Assembly: GCF_003589595.1 (NCBI RefSeq)
Contig: NW_020653855.1
Span: 2,722,359-2,786,358, forward strand
Length of the DNA: 64,000 nt
Reading direction: 5' to 3'
Source of the DNA: Hyposmocoma kahamanoa
Lineage: Eukaryota; Arthropoda; Insecta; Lepidoptera; Cosmopterigidae
Below, piece after piece: positions 53,790-63,347 of this stretch (its first letter is position 1; each line of letters starts with the position of its first letter). A program made the translations under genes and the position numbers. Under the pieces are notes generated by a model, which was not told the origin of the DNA, did no database searches, and saw only the letters and a list, made by a program, of their open reading frames with translations.

Positions 53790-53972
53790 CAGGCACCCTT
53801 AGAGGTGGATGATTTTCTTCAAAATGAAATGGGACCACTATGGAGGTACCCGCTTTCCAACAAAAAAAGAATCATGAAAATCGTTTCAGAAATACCGGAG
53901 TTATCGCGTAACATACATACAAAAAAAACATACAGTCGAATTGAGAACCTCCTCCGTTTTTGAAGTCGGTTA
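53790..53972 (-). mobile_element. M1 MITE, left-truncated
   Basis: CCCTTAGAGGTGGATGATTT to GTTTTTGAAGTCGGTTAAAA. Same left boundary as 30181, so the two may represent a shorter subfamily. Confidence 0.85.
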
Positions 53973-54244
53973 AAAAATATACCGAACAAACGTATGGAGA
54001 CTATAATAGCCCGTCTTTTTTGAAGATGGAGCAAAATGACATTTGCAGGGTTGTCATTTTTCATAAAATTTTAAATAGTCGTGTAGTTGTCGTCGACAGT
54101 TATATCGATCGATTGTGAAAGAAAGTACAATTTTGCCAAAAATGTTTGAATAGTGAGTGTTACGACGTACTAATGATTACTACTTGCGTTATTGTCTTCT
54201 TAATTCTTATTATGACAGTTTGCCTGCAAGAATCGAAATAAATA

Positions 54245-54590
54245 TTTAATCATGTTATTATTATTGTTCTTTCTTCTTCGTCTCAGCATATTACTGATTC
54301 CACTGTCGGATATATGCCTCTTGGTATGATTTTCATAGTCCTCGGTTTGCGGCGGTTCTGTTTCAGATCGGCACTGCCATGTTTTTATTTCGTCCGACCA
54401 TCTCGCAGATGGTCTACCCACACTTCGTCTTCCTAAACGGGGTCTCCGTAATAGAACTCTTCGGGCTCTATCAGTCGTCGTCTCTGCGACATACGTATCC
54501 ATCCCATTGCCACTTCTGTTTGTCAACTCGTACGCCGACGTCGATTACTTTGGTGCACAAGCGCATTGCCTCATTTCGTATCTTATAAAA
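54245..54590 (-). pseudogene. RTE-clade LINE C-terminal relic
   Basis: Minus strand: KIRNEAMRLCTKVIDVGVRV, DKQKWQWDGYVCRR, then (shifted) RPRLGRRSVGRPSARWSDEI and finally EAYIRQWNQ before TAA. The 3' end continues GCTGAGACGAAG into a short AATAATAATAA tail. Two frame changes and stops. The fragment is about 110 codons, as in the other RTE relics. Confidence 0.8.
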
Positions 54591-55583
54591 ATGAAAATGA
54601 AAAACTTTAAAATGTCTCCTCTGTATGTTTAGTAGAGTTTTGTATGTATGTATGAATTTACAAAAAACAACAATTCAAATGGACCTCCGCTCAGCAGTTG
54701 GATGAATAATGGCCAGTAGATTATTAAAATGAAACAATTTCGGCTATTTATCGCATAACCGTAACCGTCATTCAGTCGATAGTCGATAGAATATTTATCG
54801 ACTGCAATCACTAGCTGCTTGGAATCGGGCAACACTTTTGCGCAATTAACTGTCATTTTACTCCATCTTCCAAGAAGACGGCCTATACTTGTTTCATCAA
54901 ATTAGTTAGTACAAATTCCATCTATCTGACTAAACATGAACCAAGGTTCAGGGACCAGATGTAGAAAAATCTGCTCGATTTTCAAACTGCCCTATGAAAG
55001 AAAAACGCTCATAACAAACCGTTGTGGCGTCTTCTAATTGCGGAGAAGAAGGTCCGCTTTAGATCGCTGTGCAAAGACAAGCAAAAGTACACTGAAGCTT
55101 AAAAATTTGATTATTTTTTGTCAGTTAAAATCTCACAGCTGGCCAGTTCTATTATCGTGTAACGAAAAAGTAGAGCGGCAATTATAATTATGCAAATTTA
55201 CCATCGTAATGTTATCGTTTATTACGTTTTTACCATTGTCACCCTAAAATGATAATTACCTTTTAATATTTACATTCCTTTTGTTTTCTTGAGGGTGGAT
55301 TTTTGCGTATTGTTAAGGGTGACTTTTTAAAAGAAATATATTTGAAATGATTCATTAATTGTTTTTGTTATTTATTGAAGCCGAGGTAGACGTTTTGTCC
55401 TATCGCCTCAAGAGATGGCGTGGTTTCGAATCTGGGCTGCACTTCCGTGCTCAGCAGTGAGGCGTATAAATGGATTGAAGATGAGAATTATGAGTTGTTT
55501 ATTTGAGTACAGTACAATAACATTGAACGTGATTACGTTATTGAAAACATCAATATTGTTTAATAATAACGATTTTTTAAATT
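54591..55583. other. unassigned DNA
   Basis: GACCTCCGCTCAGCAGTTGG near 54680 weakly resembles an RTE 3' end. TCGATAGTCGATAGAATATT near 54775-54795 is weakly palindromic. Otherwise nothing recognised. Confidence 0.4.
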
Positions 55584-55765
55584 TATAATACCATGTGACG
55601 AGATGAACAAGTCGTGCGCCTGGTGGTAAGCGACACGCCTGTTATCCATAACAGTTGCAGTGCCACTCAGAGCTTTCATTCGCAAAGATCTGAGGGGCAC
55701 TGTCACTGCGCCCGTCACCATGAGACATGAGTTGACAAGTCCCATGTGCCTCTAATTGCACCATG
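55584..55765 (-). mobile_element. S2 retroposon, 5' half lost
   Basis: ATAATACCATGTGACGAGAT to GTGCCTCTAATTGCACCA. Confidence 0.85.
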
Positions 55766-55839
55766 TTAAGATGAATAGTAATTTTTTCTTATTCAAAACA
55801 GTGAACATTAACACGAGGAATAATAATCTCAGTAGTAAA

Positions 55840-56104
55840 AAACCGACCTCAGAAGTTCATAGAATTACATATATTTGGCAAATTTTATTGAAATCGATTA
55901 CCGGAAAGTGCGCGAAACCGGATTCATACCCCAGTTTGCCACCCTTAGCGGAGGAATATTTTCTTTAAATGGAAATGGGGTCAATACTGAAGTACCCTCT
56001 TTCCTACGAAAAAGAATCATCAAAATCGGTTCAAAAGACTTATCGCGTAACATAAAAAAACCCAATCGAATTGAGAACCGCCTCCTTTTTTGAAGTTGGT
56101 TAAA
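55840..56104 (-). mobile_element. M1 MITE, full length
   Basis: AACCGACCTCAGAAGTTCAT to TTTTTTGAAGTTGGTTAAAA. Confidence 0.9.
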
Positions 56105-56119
56105 AATAAACTAGCTATT

Positions 56120-56315
56120 CTTGACAGTCGTCTTCATAAAGTCACAAATTCATTTAAAGGGCCAATGTACACGCTTCTATAATAAGATTCCGGTTGATAT
56201 TCAAAATTCTTCATTTACGAGGTCTAAACTTTATAGTACAGTTTTATTATACAGCTACTGCGTACTTGGGTGACAAAAGTTTGTTGTTGACCCGTTTAGC
56301 TCTTGCAGGTAGTCT
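56120..56315 (+). pseudogene. LINE C-terminal scrap
   Basis: RFYNKIPVDIQNSSFTRSKL in one frame, preceded in another by KVTNSFKGPMYT. The (F/Y)NK(I/L)P-x-x-I motif is common near the end of several insect LINE proteins. No more than 60 codons. Confidence 0.45.
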
Positions 56316-56756
56316 CGAACTGTTTGAAATAAATATTTAAATGATAAATGTGCATAAATGTTTATTCACAAAGAACAATAGAGTTTCTTGCTTATTCTTC
56401 TCAGGGGAATATGCCTTACGAATAAGCAATACAGTTTAATCAGTATGACGATTTAAAGTGTAATTTGCTTCCCTATGAAATAAATGATTTGAATTTGATA
56501 CTCAGTGGTAAAATATACCCTAATTGGTGGACAACGAGGTCCCAATTCAAGCAAAATAAATATTTAAATATTCAAAACGGTGTGTTAGGATTGTTTTGTA
56601 TCTTCAACATGCAGGTTTCATAATGATGTTTTCCATCATCGTTCACTAGAGATATTGCGTACTAAACGTTTACATGTGTCAGATAAGATACAGAGGGTTC
56701 AGAACACCTGCATTGGATAAGGTTTTAAAGTACCACCCTAGTAGTCTCCTCCTCCT

Positions 56757-56998
56757 ACTCCAGGGTTGTACTGCCACCTTACCTATTTCTGCCGCCAAGC
56801 AGTAATGTGAGCATTACTGCGTTCTAATTATGAAGTGTTAAGGATTCTGGTGAAATTACAGGCACATTGTGGGACTTGTCAATTTATGTCTCAGAGTGAC
56901 GGGCGCAGAGGCCGTGCCCCTAAGATCTTTGCGAATTGTTATGAATAAGCGTGTCGCTTACCACAAGGCGCACGACTTGTTCGTTTCGTCGCTTGGTT
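56757..56998 (+). mobile_element. S2 retroposon
   Basis: CTCCAGGGTTGTACTGCCAC to TTCGTTTCGTCGCTTGG. The AAAGCTCTGAGTGGCACTGC block is deleted and there is no A tail. Confidence 0.8.
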
Positions 56999-57027
56999 AC
57001 GAGACACGTTACACGTTATAAATAAAT

Positions 57028-57256
57028 AAACCGACCTCAAAAGTTCGTGAAATTACATCTATTCGCCAAGTTTTATTGAAATTGGTTACTGATTTATCCC
57101 CTAGTTTGTCACATTTAAAGGTGAATTTAAATGGGACCAATACTGAAAAACTAAAAGAATCATCAAACTCGGTTCACAAATGCAAGAGTTATCGCGTAAC
57201 ATACAAAAAAAATACAATGAAATTGAGAACCTCCTCCTTTTTTGAAGGCTGTTAAA
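57028..57256 (-). mobile_element. M1 MITE
   Basis: AACCGACCTCAAAAGTTCGT to TTTTTTGAAGGCTGTTAAAA, with several internal deletions. Confidence 0.85.
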
Positions 57257-57379
57257 AAATGAAATCAATTACTTGTATGCTTCTAATGTCTTCGGATGTC
57301 AATAGCATAGCAAATTTCAAATCTATCAGATAAAATAAATATTCGTTTATGACTGAGATCTTTCCACCACCTAAGAAAG

Positions 57380-57760
57380 AGCTGACGATGCCAACCCTTT
57401 AGGACCTTCTCAGACCCCTTTTGAAGGATTTCCTGCTGTATTCCTGCGGGAAAACTCCGACAGGGAGTTCAGTCCACAACCTAATTGTACTCGGGAGGAA
57501 GCACCTCTGAAACTGTTCAGTAGGTACGAGATCAACTCGGTTCCAAAGCATGAGGATGGATTCCCTGCCGGTGGCGAGCGGTGCGATGATAAAATGTTGC
57601 TGTTGGCATCATGTCAAACAGTTCTTTAGAACATTCGCCATTAGTATAGGCGATAGAACCGACATAGGGAGGCAGTCTCTGTCTCTTTCTAGACAAAAAA
57701 AACCGTTTCATATCAGTTGGGAGCTACGCCGTAGTGTAACCGTAGTGTAATCCATTGAAC
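57380..57760 (-). pseudogene. Jockey/CR1-type LINE C-terminal relic
   Basis: Minus strand, main frame: NGECSKELFDMMPTATFYHR, TARHRQGIHPHALE, then (shifted) FLPSTIRLWTELPVGVFP and SFKRGLRRFLKGWHRQL. Homologous region to 35876 but another subfamily. At least two shifts. Confidence 0.75.
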
Positions 57761-58087
57761 GAACCAGCAGACCTTACGTATTTTTCTGTGTTTTGCGGAT
57801 CTTTCTTTTTGCTTTTTAACGATTTTTTTGCCGTAGCGCCATCTGTGAGAGATTTGTTTCTTCACTCAGAGAGTTGTCTCTGTAATAATAGAAATTTTTA
57901 AGTTTTATTGAATGTCAAGACTACCACGATTCGACAGTGGTAATTTGAAATGTCACAAGGGACAATTTTATCGTAAGGGAAAATGACCCTACGATAAAAG
58001 TCTCCTAAGATATTTTAAATTTCCACAGTCGATGTAAGGATAATTTTGTCGATGTCTCGAATTTTGAAATGTCGTAAGGGACTTTGA

Positions 58088-58313
58088 ATGCCATCACTCA
58101 GAGCTTTAAAACGCAAACGTCTGAGGGGCCTTGCCACTGCGCCTGACACCCTGAGACATAAGTGACAACCCCCATGTGCCTGTAATTTCACCAGCACCCT
58201 TACCCTCTAAAACCGGAACACAGTAATGCTGACATTAATGCTTGGCAGCAGAAATAACTAAGATGGCAGTACTTCCCTGGACGAACTTTTCACAAGGAGC
58301 TCTACTGCTACTA
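58088..58313 (-). mobile_element. S2 retroposon, 3' end lost
   Basis: ATGCCATCACTCAGAGCTTT to CAAGGAGCTCTACTGCTACT. Confidence 0.85.
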
Positions 58314-58769
58314 AAGTAGTGACAAGAGTTTAGCTTTTAAATAAGAGGAAAGCAGATAGACCTGGTCTCCAGAAAAACTAGCAATCTTGATTTCCCTTCG
58401 GGATTTAACTTCTGCTGCTGCGTATATAAACACAGACATTTTCGCATTTATCTCTTCATTTTACGTGGAAAATTTTGATATTCGATCTGCGCTGTTGGTT
58501 TTAAAAATTAACCTCATCGAAATTCAGGGAGGCCGGGGCTTCGGAGGTGTTTTTTATAGCTTATTATTCTTCGCTTCTGCAGGGGTCCGTGAGATAATTA
58601 TTTTGAAACAATTTACGTAAAGATTAGTGCAACATTTATTATTATCTTTCGTCACCTGATGCCGCGACAAAGCGCACAGAAAATAAAAAAATAAAAGCCA
58701 ACATACTTAGTAATTGCAGTAGAGCTCGTTCGTCTAGAGACGTATATATATACAAAATAGTAGCATTAA

Positions 58770-58950
58770 GAGAGGTTACACACGGCGGCTTTGAGCAACG
58801 CGCGACTGCATCGATACAAACGCGCGATTGCATCGATGCAATCGCCTATAAATCCCAAGTGTTGCGATACAATCGCGCGTTTGTATCGATACAATCGCGC
58901 GCTTGCATCACGTTTTCATCGTTGGTTAAAGTTGCCGTGTGTAACCGCTC
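58770..58950. mobile_element. 181-bp TIR element rich in ATCGAT and GCGCG
   Basis: GAGAGGTTACACACGGCGGC at left and, inverted, GAGCGGTTACACACGGCAAC at right; flanks TAA and TAT suggest a 3-bp TWA site. The interior is an imperfect palindrome built from ATCGATACAAACGCGCGATT on both strands. CpG-rich against an AT-rich background. Confidence 0.7.
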
Positions 58951-58952
58951 TA

Positions 58953-59312
58953 TGCTGGTGAAATTACAGGTAGATGATACTTTTCAAACGTCTCAGAGTG
59001 ACAGGCGCAATGGCAGTGCCCCTCAGACCTTAGCTATTTAAAGCTCTGAGCGTCACTTCAATGTTATTGGACAGGCGTGTCGCTTACCTGCTTCCGTGAC
59101 CGAACGGTTAGCAAGCTGGACTGCCACGCAGAGGTCCCGGATTCAATTCCCGGACCGGGAGAAATATTTCTATGATCTACGTCTATTTCGCTCGTAAGTT
59201 TGGGTGTAATTTGTGGTTGTCAATGGGTGTGTCCATGGCACCCACGATACTGGGTTTCCCTAATACGGGGATTACCTCCAGGTACACCATTTGTTCGTCC
59301 CGTCACTTACCA
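58953..59312 (+). mobile_element. S2 retroposon carrying S1
   Basis: S2 from TGCTGGTGAAATTACAGGTA to GGCGTGTCGCTTACC at 59088, then S1, then S2 again from about 59271 (ATTACCTCCAGGTACACCAT, TTGTTCGTCCCGTCACTTAC). The 5' junction is the same base of S2 as in the copy at 52491. Confidence 0.85.
59089..59270 (+). mobile_element. S1 SINE inside S2
   Basis: Head CTTCCGTGACCGAACGGTTA, T arm with GATTCAATTCCCGG. 3'-shortened at CCCTAATACGGGG. Confidence 0.85.
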
Positions 59313-59537
59313 AGTACCATGCTACCAGCATAAAAAGAAACATATTTATGTTTGTCCCCCTTCCCCTTCCCCTTTTTTTTTCTCTTTTTCTCCGTTTCCC
59401 TTCTTAAAATTTATAAGATAAAATTATTTGAGGGCGCAACAGAACACACATATTGCACATATACAAATGAAAAAGAAAATGGTAATAAAAAGAACACTAA
59501 ATAAATAACTAACTATTAATAACTAATAATAATAAAA

Positions 59538-59745
59538 CTGCCTCCGTGGCCGAACGGTTACCATGCCGGACTGCCACGCAGAGGTCCCAGGTTCGATTCC
59601 CGGGCCGGGAGAAATGTTTGTATGGCTTACATTTATTTCTCTCGTGAGTTTGGGTGTAATTTGTGGTTGTCTATGTGTGTGTCCATGGCACCCGCGACAC
59701 AGGGTTTCCCTAGTGTGGGGCTATGTTGAGTGTGTACGTTATTTA
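59538..59745 (+). mobile_element. S1 SINE, best-preserved copy
   Basis: CTGCCTCCGTGGCCGAACGG, TTACCATGCCGGACTGCCAC, B box GGTTCGATTCC in a perfectly pairing T arm, body to GTGTGTACGTTATTTATT, then an A12 run. A tRNA scanner could flag the head as a tRNA pseudogene; it lacks a normal anticodon arm. Confidence 0.92.
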
Positions 59746-59792
59746 TTAAAAAAAAAAAATATTAATAATATATAAATTATATATATATATAT
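59746..59792. repeat. AT simple repeat
   Basis: A-rich then alternating TA, continuing from the S1 tail. Confidence 0.75.
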
Positions 59793-60031
59793 TTACTCCT
59801 AGCCTTCCCTTTGCCGACACGCTCTTGCCAATTTGCTTGCCTCATTATTCGTGTTTTTAAAATTCTTAGAGATTCCGATTCAGGTCGCAGCTGGAGCGCC
59901 AAGTCTTATAAATAATCACGTTTTCCTGTTTTTGTGATGAGAGATAGAGAGTGAAAACATTTAACGAATTTCATTACGTACAGGTCTTTACCACACGGTA
60001 TTATGGTTTTAGGTTAGCACCCTTATTTAAG

Positions 60032-60175
60032 GGTAGTCGTCGACAGCGAAAGAGGGTAGACAGATATGTCTGTCCTTAAAACTGTCATCTGCCGCTTGCC
60101 ACTCAACCCTTGACCGTGGAGCGTAATACCGTGTTGAAATATTGGGAAAAGAATGAATTGTCATTCCGTAATAAT
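60032..60175 (+). repeat. unclassified repeat, pairs with 23333
   Basis: GTCGTCGACAGCGAAAGAGG, GTAGACAGATATGTCTGTCC, then CCTTGACCGTGGAGCGTAAT and GAAATATTGGGAAAAGAATG. Confidence 0.75.
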
Positions 60176-60320
60176 TACGCAGTACCTTATTTTCGATTTT
60201 TTAATATAATTTATTTGATCAATCAACATTTGTTACGCCAATAAAAGATCAAGAACATGCAAAAAACTTGAAACTAGGTGCACAATCTATTATAGACCGA
60301 CACTCTACATGCACAATTAG

Positions 60321-60530
60321 TAGCAGTAGAGCTCCTTGTCAAAAATTTCGTCCAGGGAAGTACTGCCACATTAGGGTACAGGCGCAGTGGCAGTGCCCCT
60401 TAGATCTGTACGACTTAAAGCTCTGAATGGCACTGCAGCTGTTATGGACAGGCGTGTAGCAAATTCCCTGATGGTAAGATCAGGCACACGACTTGTTCGT
60501 CCCGTTGCTTGATATTATAATAAAAAAAAC
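60321..60530 (+). mobile_element. S2 retroposon with internal deletion
   Basis: AGCAGTAGAGCTCCTTGTCA to CCCGTTGCTTGATATTATAA plus A8. Missing the segment between GTACTGCCAC and AGGCGCAGTG. GATGGTAAGATCAGGC is duplicated-looking. Confidence 0.85.
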
Positions 60531-60849
60531 AATAAATTATTGCAGATTAAAAAGAAACTTACAAAAAGAAAAGTGTAAACGTTAATTTCAAAATGTAAAT
60601 CACTTACAAAAAATAATTTTAACATCTAAGACTAAAAGAAAGCATAAAAAAGAAATTTCTTTTTCTAAGAAAGTGACGATATTACGCGCTTAGTTTTTAC
60701 TTGCGGAGAAGTAATGTAAATCAATCGTCGCGTTGTGGTCATTGTACAACTGGCAAAACCTAGCATTGGGAGAATTCGGAGACTTTATAGCAAATCTAGG
60801 CAATCTGCAGGGAAATAAAAGTGATATGAGGTTTAGAAGTGGACTGCAT

Positions 60850-60986
60850 TTAATAATAATAATAATAATAAAATTCAAAATTAATTTTTTAGGCCTTGGG
60901 AGAGGCGAGAGTTTAAAATAAATACGAAAATAATATAATTAATATAATTAATATAATAATAAAATATATATATATATATATATATG
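60850..60986. repeat. TAA and TA microsatellites
   Basis: TAA triplets at 60851-60871, ATTAATATA units near 60930-60955, and a TA run at 60965-60985. Confidence 0.85.
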
Positions 60987-61059
60987 TATTCCACAGAATC
61001 GCTTTTAAAGTAATTTCTCTTATCTATAAATAATGAACTAGATTAGATTGTGTAATGTC

Positions 61060-61575
61060 ATTTAAACTTATTTGTTATTCGGCTCCTATGTTTGACCCTA
61101 TACGCATTCAAAAGCAAAAATTAAGACGCACCTTTCATACAGCTCACATTCACACACTACATGTCCGAATCAGTACCATTTAACAACACATTTAACACAC
61201 TCTCCACTTTTACATACACACCGCCAACTACACAGCATAGATTAATCTAAAAACTTAATTAACCGCACTCGTTAAATGTTGTTTCTTTGTTAAATTTCAT
61301 TTCTTAGTCCCAAAAGAACAGTCTTATTGTACTAGTTTTGGGACTACAGAGTTTTATTTAGTTTACTTTTAAGCCATTTGTTTGTTACAACTTAGATTGA
61401 TGCTTTCCCGCCGTGGTGGCAGCAGTACTATCCGCTAGCACAGGTTGAATCCTTTTGTGGGGTCTGGATGTTGCCTGGCTGGTTAGCAACCGATCAATTA
61501 CTTAAAACATATTACTGTAATTATTTTTATAGTATTTGTAATGGCTATAAATAAAGTTATTATTATTATTATATT
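61060..61575 (+). mobile_element. possible LINE 3' end
   Basis: An interval with GTAATGGCTATAAATAAAGT followed by TTATTATTATTATTAT at 61560-61575, as in LINEs with TTA-type tails and a canonical AATAAA. Upstream, short frames without clear motifs. Confidence 0.35.
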
Positions 61576-61717
61576 TAATTTGATTATTTAATATTTTATA
61601 TATTAAATGTGCTTCTCGGTAAACATTGCAACATTAGATGTTGCCCTTCTAATAATTAGGTACCTTACAGTGACCACTGCAGTAAACTAACGAATTAATA
61701 TTAACGATATCTTTTTG

Positions 61718-62015
61718 TTAACCGACGTTAAAAAAAGGAGGAGGTTCTCAATTCGAGTGTTTTTTTATTTATGTATATTACGCGATAACTCCGCGGGCAC
61801 TTGTGACCCGATTTTGTTGATTCTTTTTTGTTGGAAAGAGGATACCTCAGGAGATGCCCCATTTAAAAAAAAGAAAAAATTCCAACTCTAATGGTGGCAA
61901 ACTATGCGATGAATTGGGTTTCGCGTACTTTCCGGTAACCTATTTCAATAAAGCTTGGCAAATACATGTAATTTCACGAAATTCTGAAGTCGGCTTTTTT
62001 AGTACTTAGTACTGA
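61718..62015 (+). mobile_element. M1 MITE with 3' palindrome
   Basis: TTAACCGACGTTAAAAAAAG to TTCTGAAGTCGGCTTTTTTA, then GTACTTAGTACTGAGATTAT. Confidence 0.85.
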
Positions 62016-62079
62016 GATTATTAAAAGTAACAAGTCAGTGTATTCAAATAAATAACTATCAAAACGAGTTGTTTGTAAT

Positions 62080-62415
62080 TTGCTTCATGAACGTCGTCGA
62101 AATGTCACTCCGACATATATAAAACGGAATGGCAACAAAACTAAAATAAAAACACAAACTATGTGTATTTACAATAACATTAAAAATGAAGATACATTGT
62201 GTGGTGCCAGCTGCGGTAACAAAAGGGTCGCCAAGTCAGCATTTACTGTGATTACTATGTTCTTACAACGTCCACATGTTTCGAAGAAAAATATAAAATT
62301 GTTCTCTACGAAGTTTTCTAAATTAGTTCTAGTCCGGGTGTTTATTAAATTCGTTGCTCTGGTACTCGTCGTAGAGTTTCCTAGTTCGAGGGCCCCAAGT
62401 CTGATAATGTTCTAG
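62080..62415 (+). other. open frame, doubtful
   Basis: 111 codons open. It contains CGASCGNKRVAKSAFTV; a neighbouring frame has MKIHCVVP from an ATG at about 62188. The joined pattern is faintly THAP-like but requires a frameshift and shows no HR-F or distal C-x2-H. A fortuitous frame is likely. Confidence 0.15.
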
Positions 62416-62579
62416 AAACCACTTGTCGTTGTAATTCCTTTCATACTTCACTGAGATCATATTGCAATAATAATTATGATAATAATTATTACTTGCAACG
62501 GTAATTGAGGCACAATAGAGTTTCATTGGAAAGGCAAAATGGCTGTGATGGCATGAACGACTAGCGATCAATGTTGATC

Positions 62580-62937
62580 ATCGAGAATATAACCAGAAAT
62601 GGAGACGAAATAAGGGCCGTTCATCCCTGGCATATGGGCCTTATATCACTTTTAAATATCAACTCTTTAAAAATCACAAATTAGAAAGCTGAAACAGTAC
62701 AGCGCCAACAGCTGATCTGTGTGTACATCTCCGTATTCTCTAATAATGAGGGGCTGTTCCATTCGGTGGTGTGGGAAAAACAGCAAAACATCTAAATTGC
62801 AAATACAAGCGGAATCACATTTCATCGGTAATTAAGTATTAAATATGTAATTTTTCAATTTTCATCCATTATAGCAATTATAGACCAAGTTAAACTGGTC
62901 GATATGAAGTGAAACAATTGACGACACCCGTCAATTG
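62580..62937. mobile_element. M2 MITE, cut by S2
   Basis: CATCGAGAATATAACCAGAA at left; interior to ACGACACCCGTCAATTG, where S2 begins. The right TIR is absent. Confidence 0.8.
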
Positions 62938-63095
62938 TAACTGTTATGGACAGGCGTGTCGCTTACCATCAGGCGCACGACTTGTGCCACGAACAAGTCA
63001 CTTGATGTTATAAAAAAAACCCAGTTCTCGCATTACTCTGGCACTGCAACTGTTACCAGGCACACGACTTCGTCTCGTAGGTATTGTAAAACAAA
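62938..63095 (+). mobile_element. S2 3' end, partly duplicated
   Basis: TAACTGTTATGGACAGGCGT to AGTCACTTGATGTTATAAAA (62938-63020), then a second, poorer S2 3' fragment (TGGCACTGCAACTGTTACCA, GGCACACGACTTCGTC) at 63041-63085. Confidence 0.75.
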
Positions 63096-63285
63096 CTATA
63101 ATGGAAATTACTATACATATTAAAATTTTTGACACGTTCTTGGAGCAAATTAGATGTATTTTTATGTCAAATAATTATAGTAGACTACGTCATCGATAAA
63201 CCGTCGACTCGCTTCAAGAGAATACCAAAAAAATGCAATGGCAGTTAAATAGCTCGACGGCTGGCCACTGATAAGCCACAACTCT

Positions 63286-63347
63286 GTAATTTCGTTTGAA
63301 AAACAAAATATACGCGGCTGAGATCCGAAAAACTAGTTTCATTTCCT
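63286..63347 (+). repeat. P1 3' fragment
   Basis: GTTTGAAAAACAAAATATAC, GCGGCTGAGATCCGAAAAAC and TAGTTTCATTTCCTAC, the P1 end without its core. Confidence 0.65.

Noticed and set aside
59538..59612. tRNA gene call for the S1 head
   Set aside because: A and B boxes and the T arm are good, but the anticodon arm does not pair normally and the same head is repeated about ten times with a shared 130-base body, so it is a SINE.
606..61575. CRISPR array or bacterial-type repeat-spacer structure
   Set aside because: No regularly spaced identical short repeats. Simple TTA and TA tracts and dispersed eukaryotic elements explain the repetition.
62080..62415. Second THAP-domain gene
   Set aside because: The cysteine pair needs a frameshift and the HR-F and distal C-x2-H signatures are absent.
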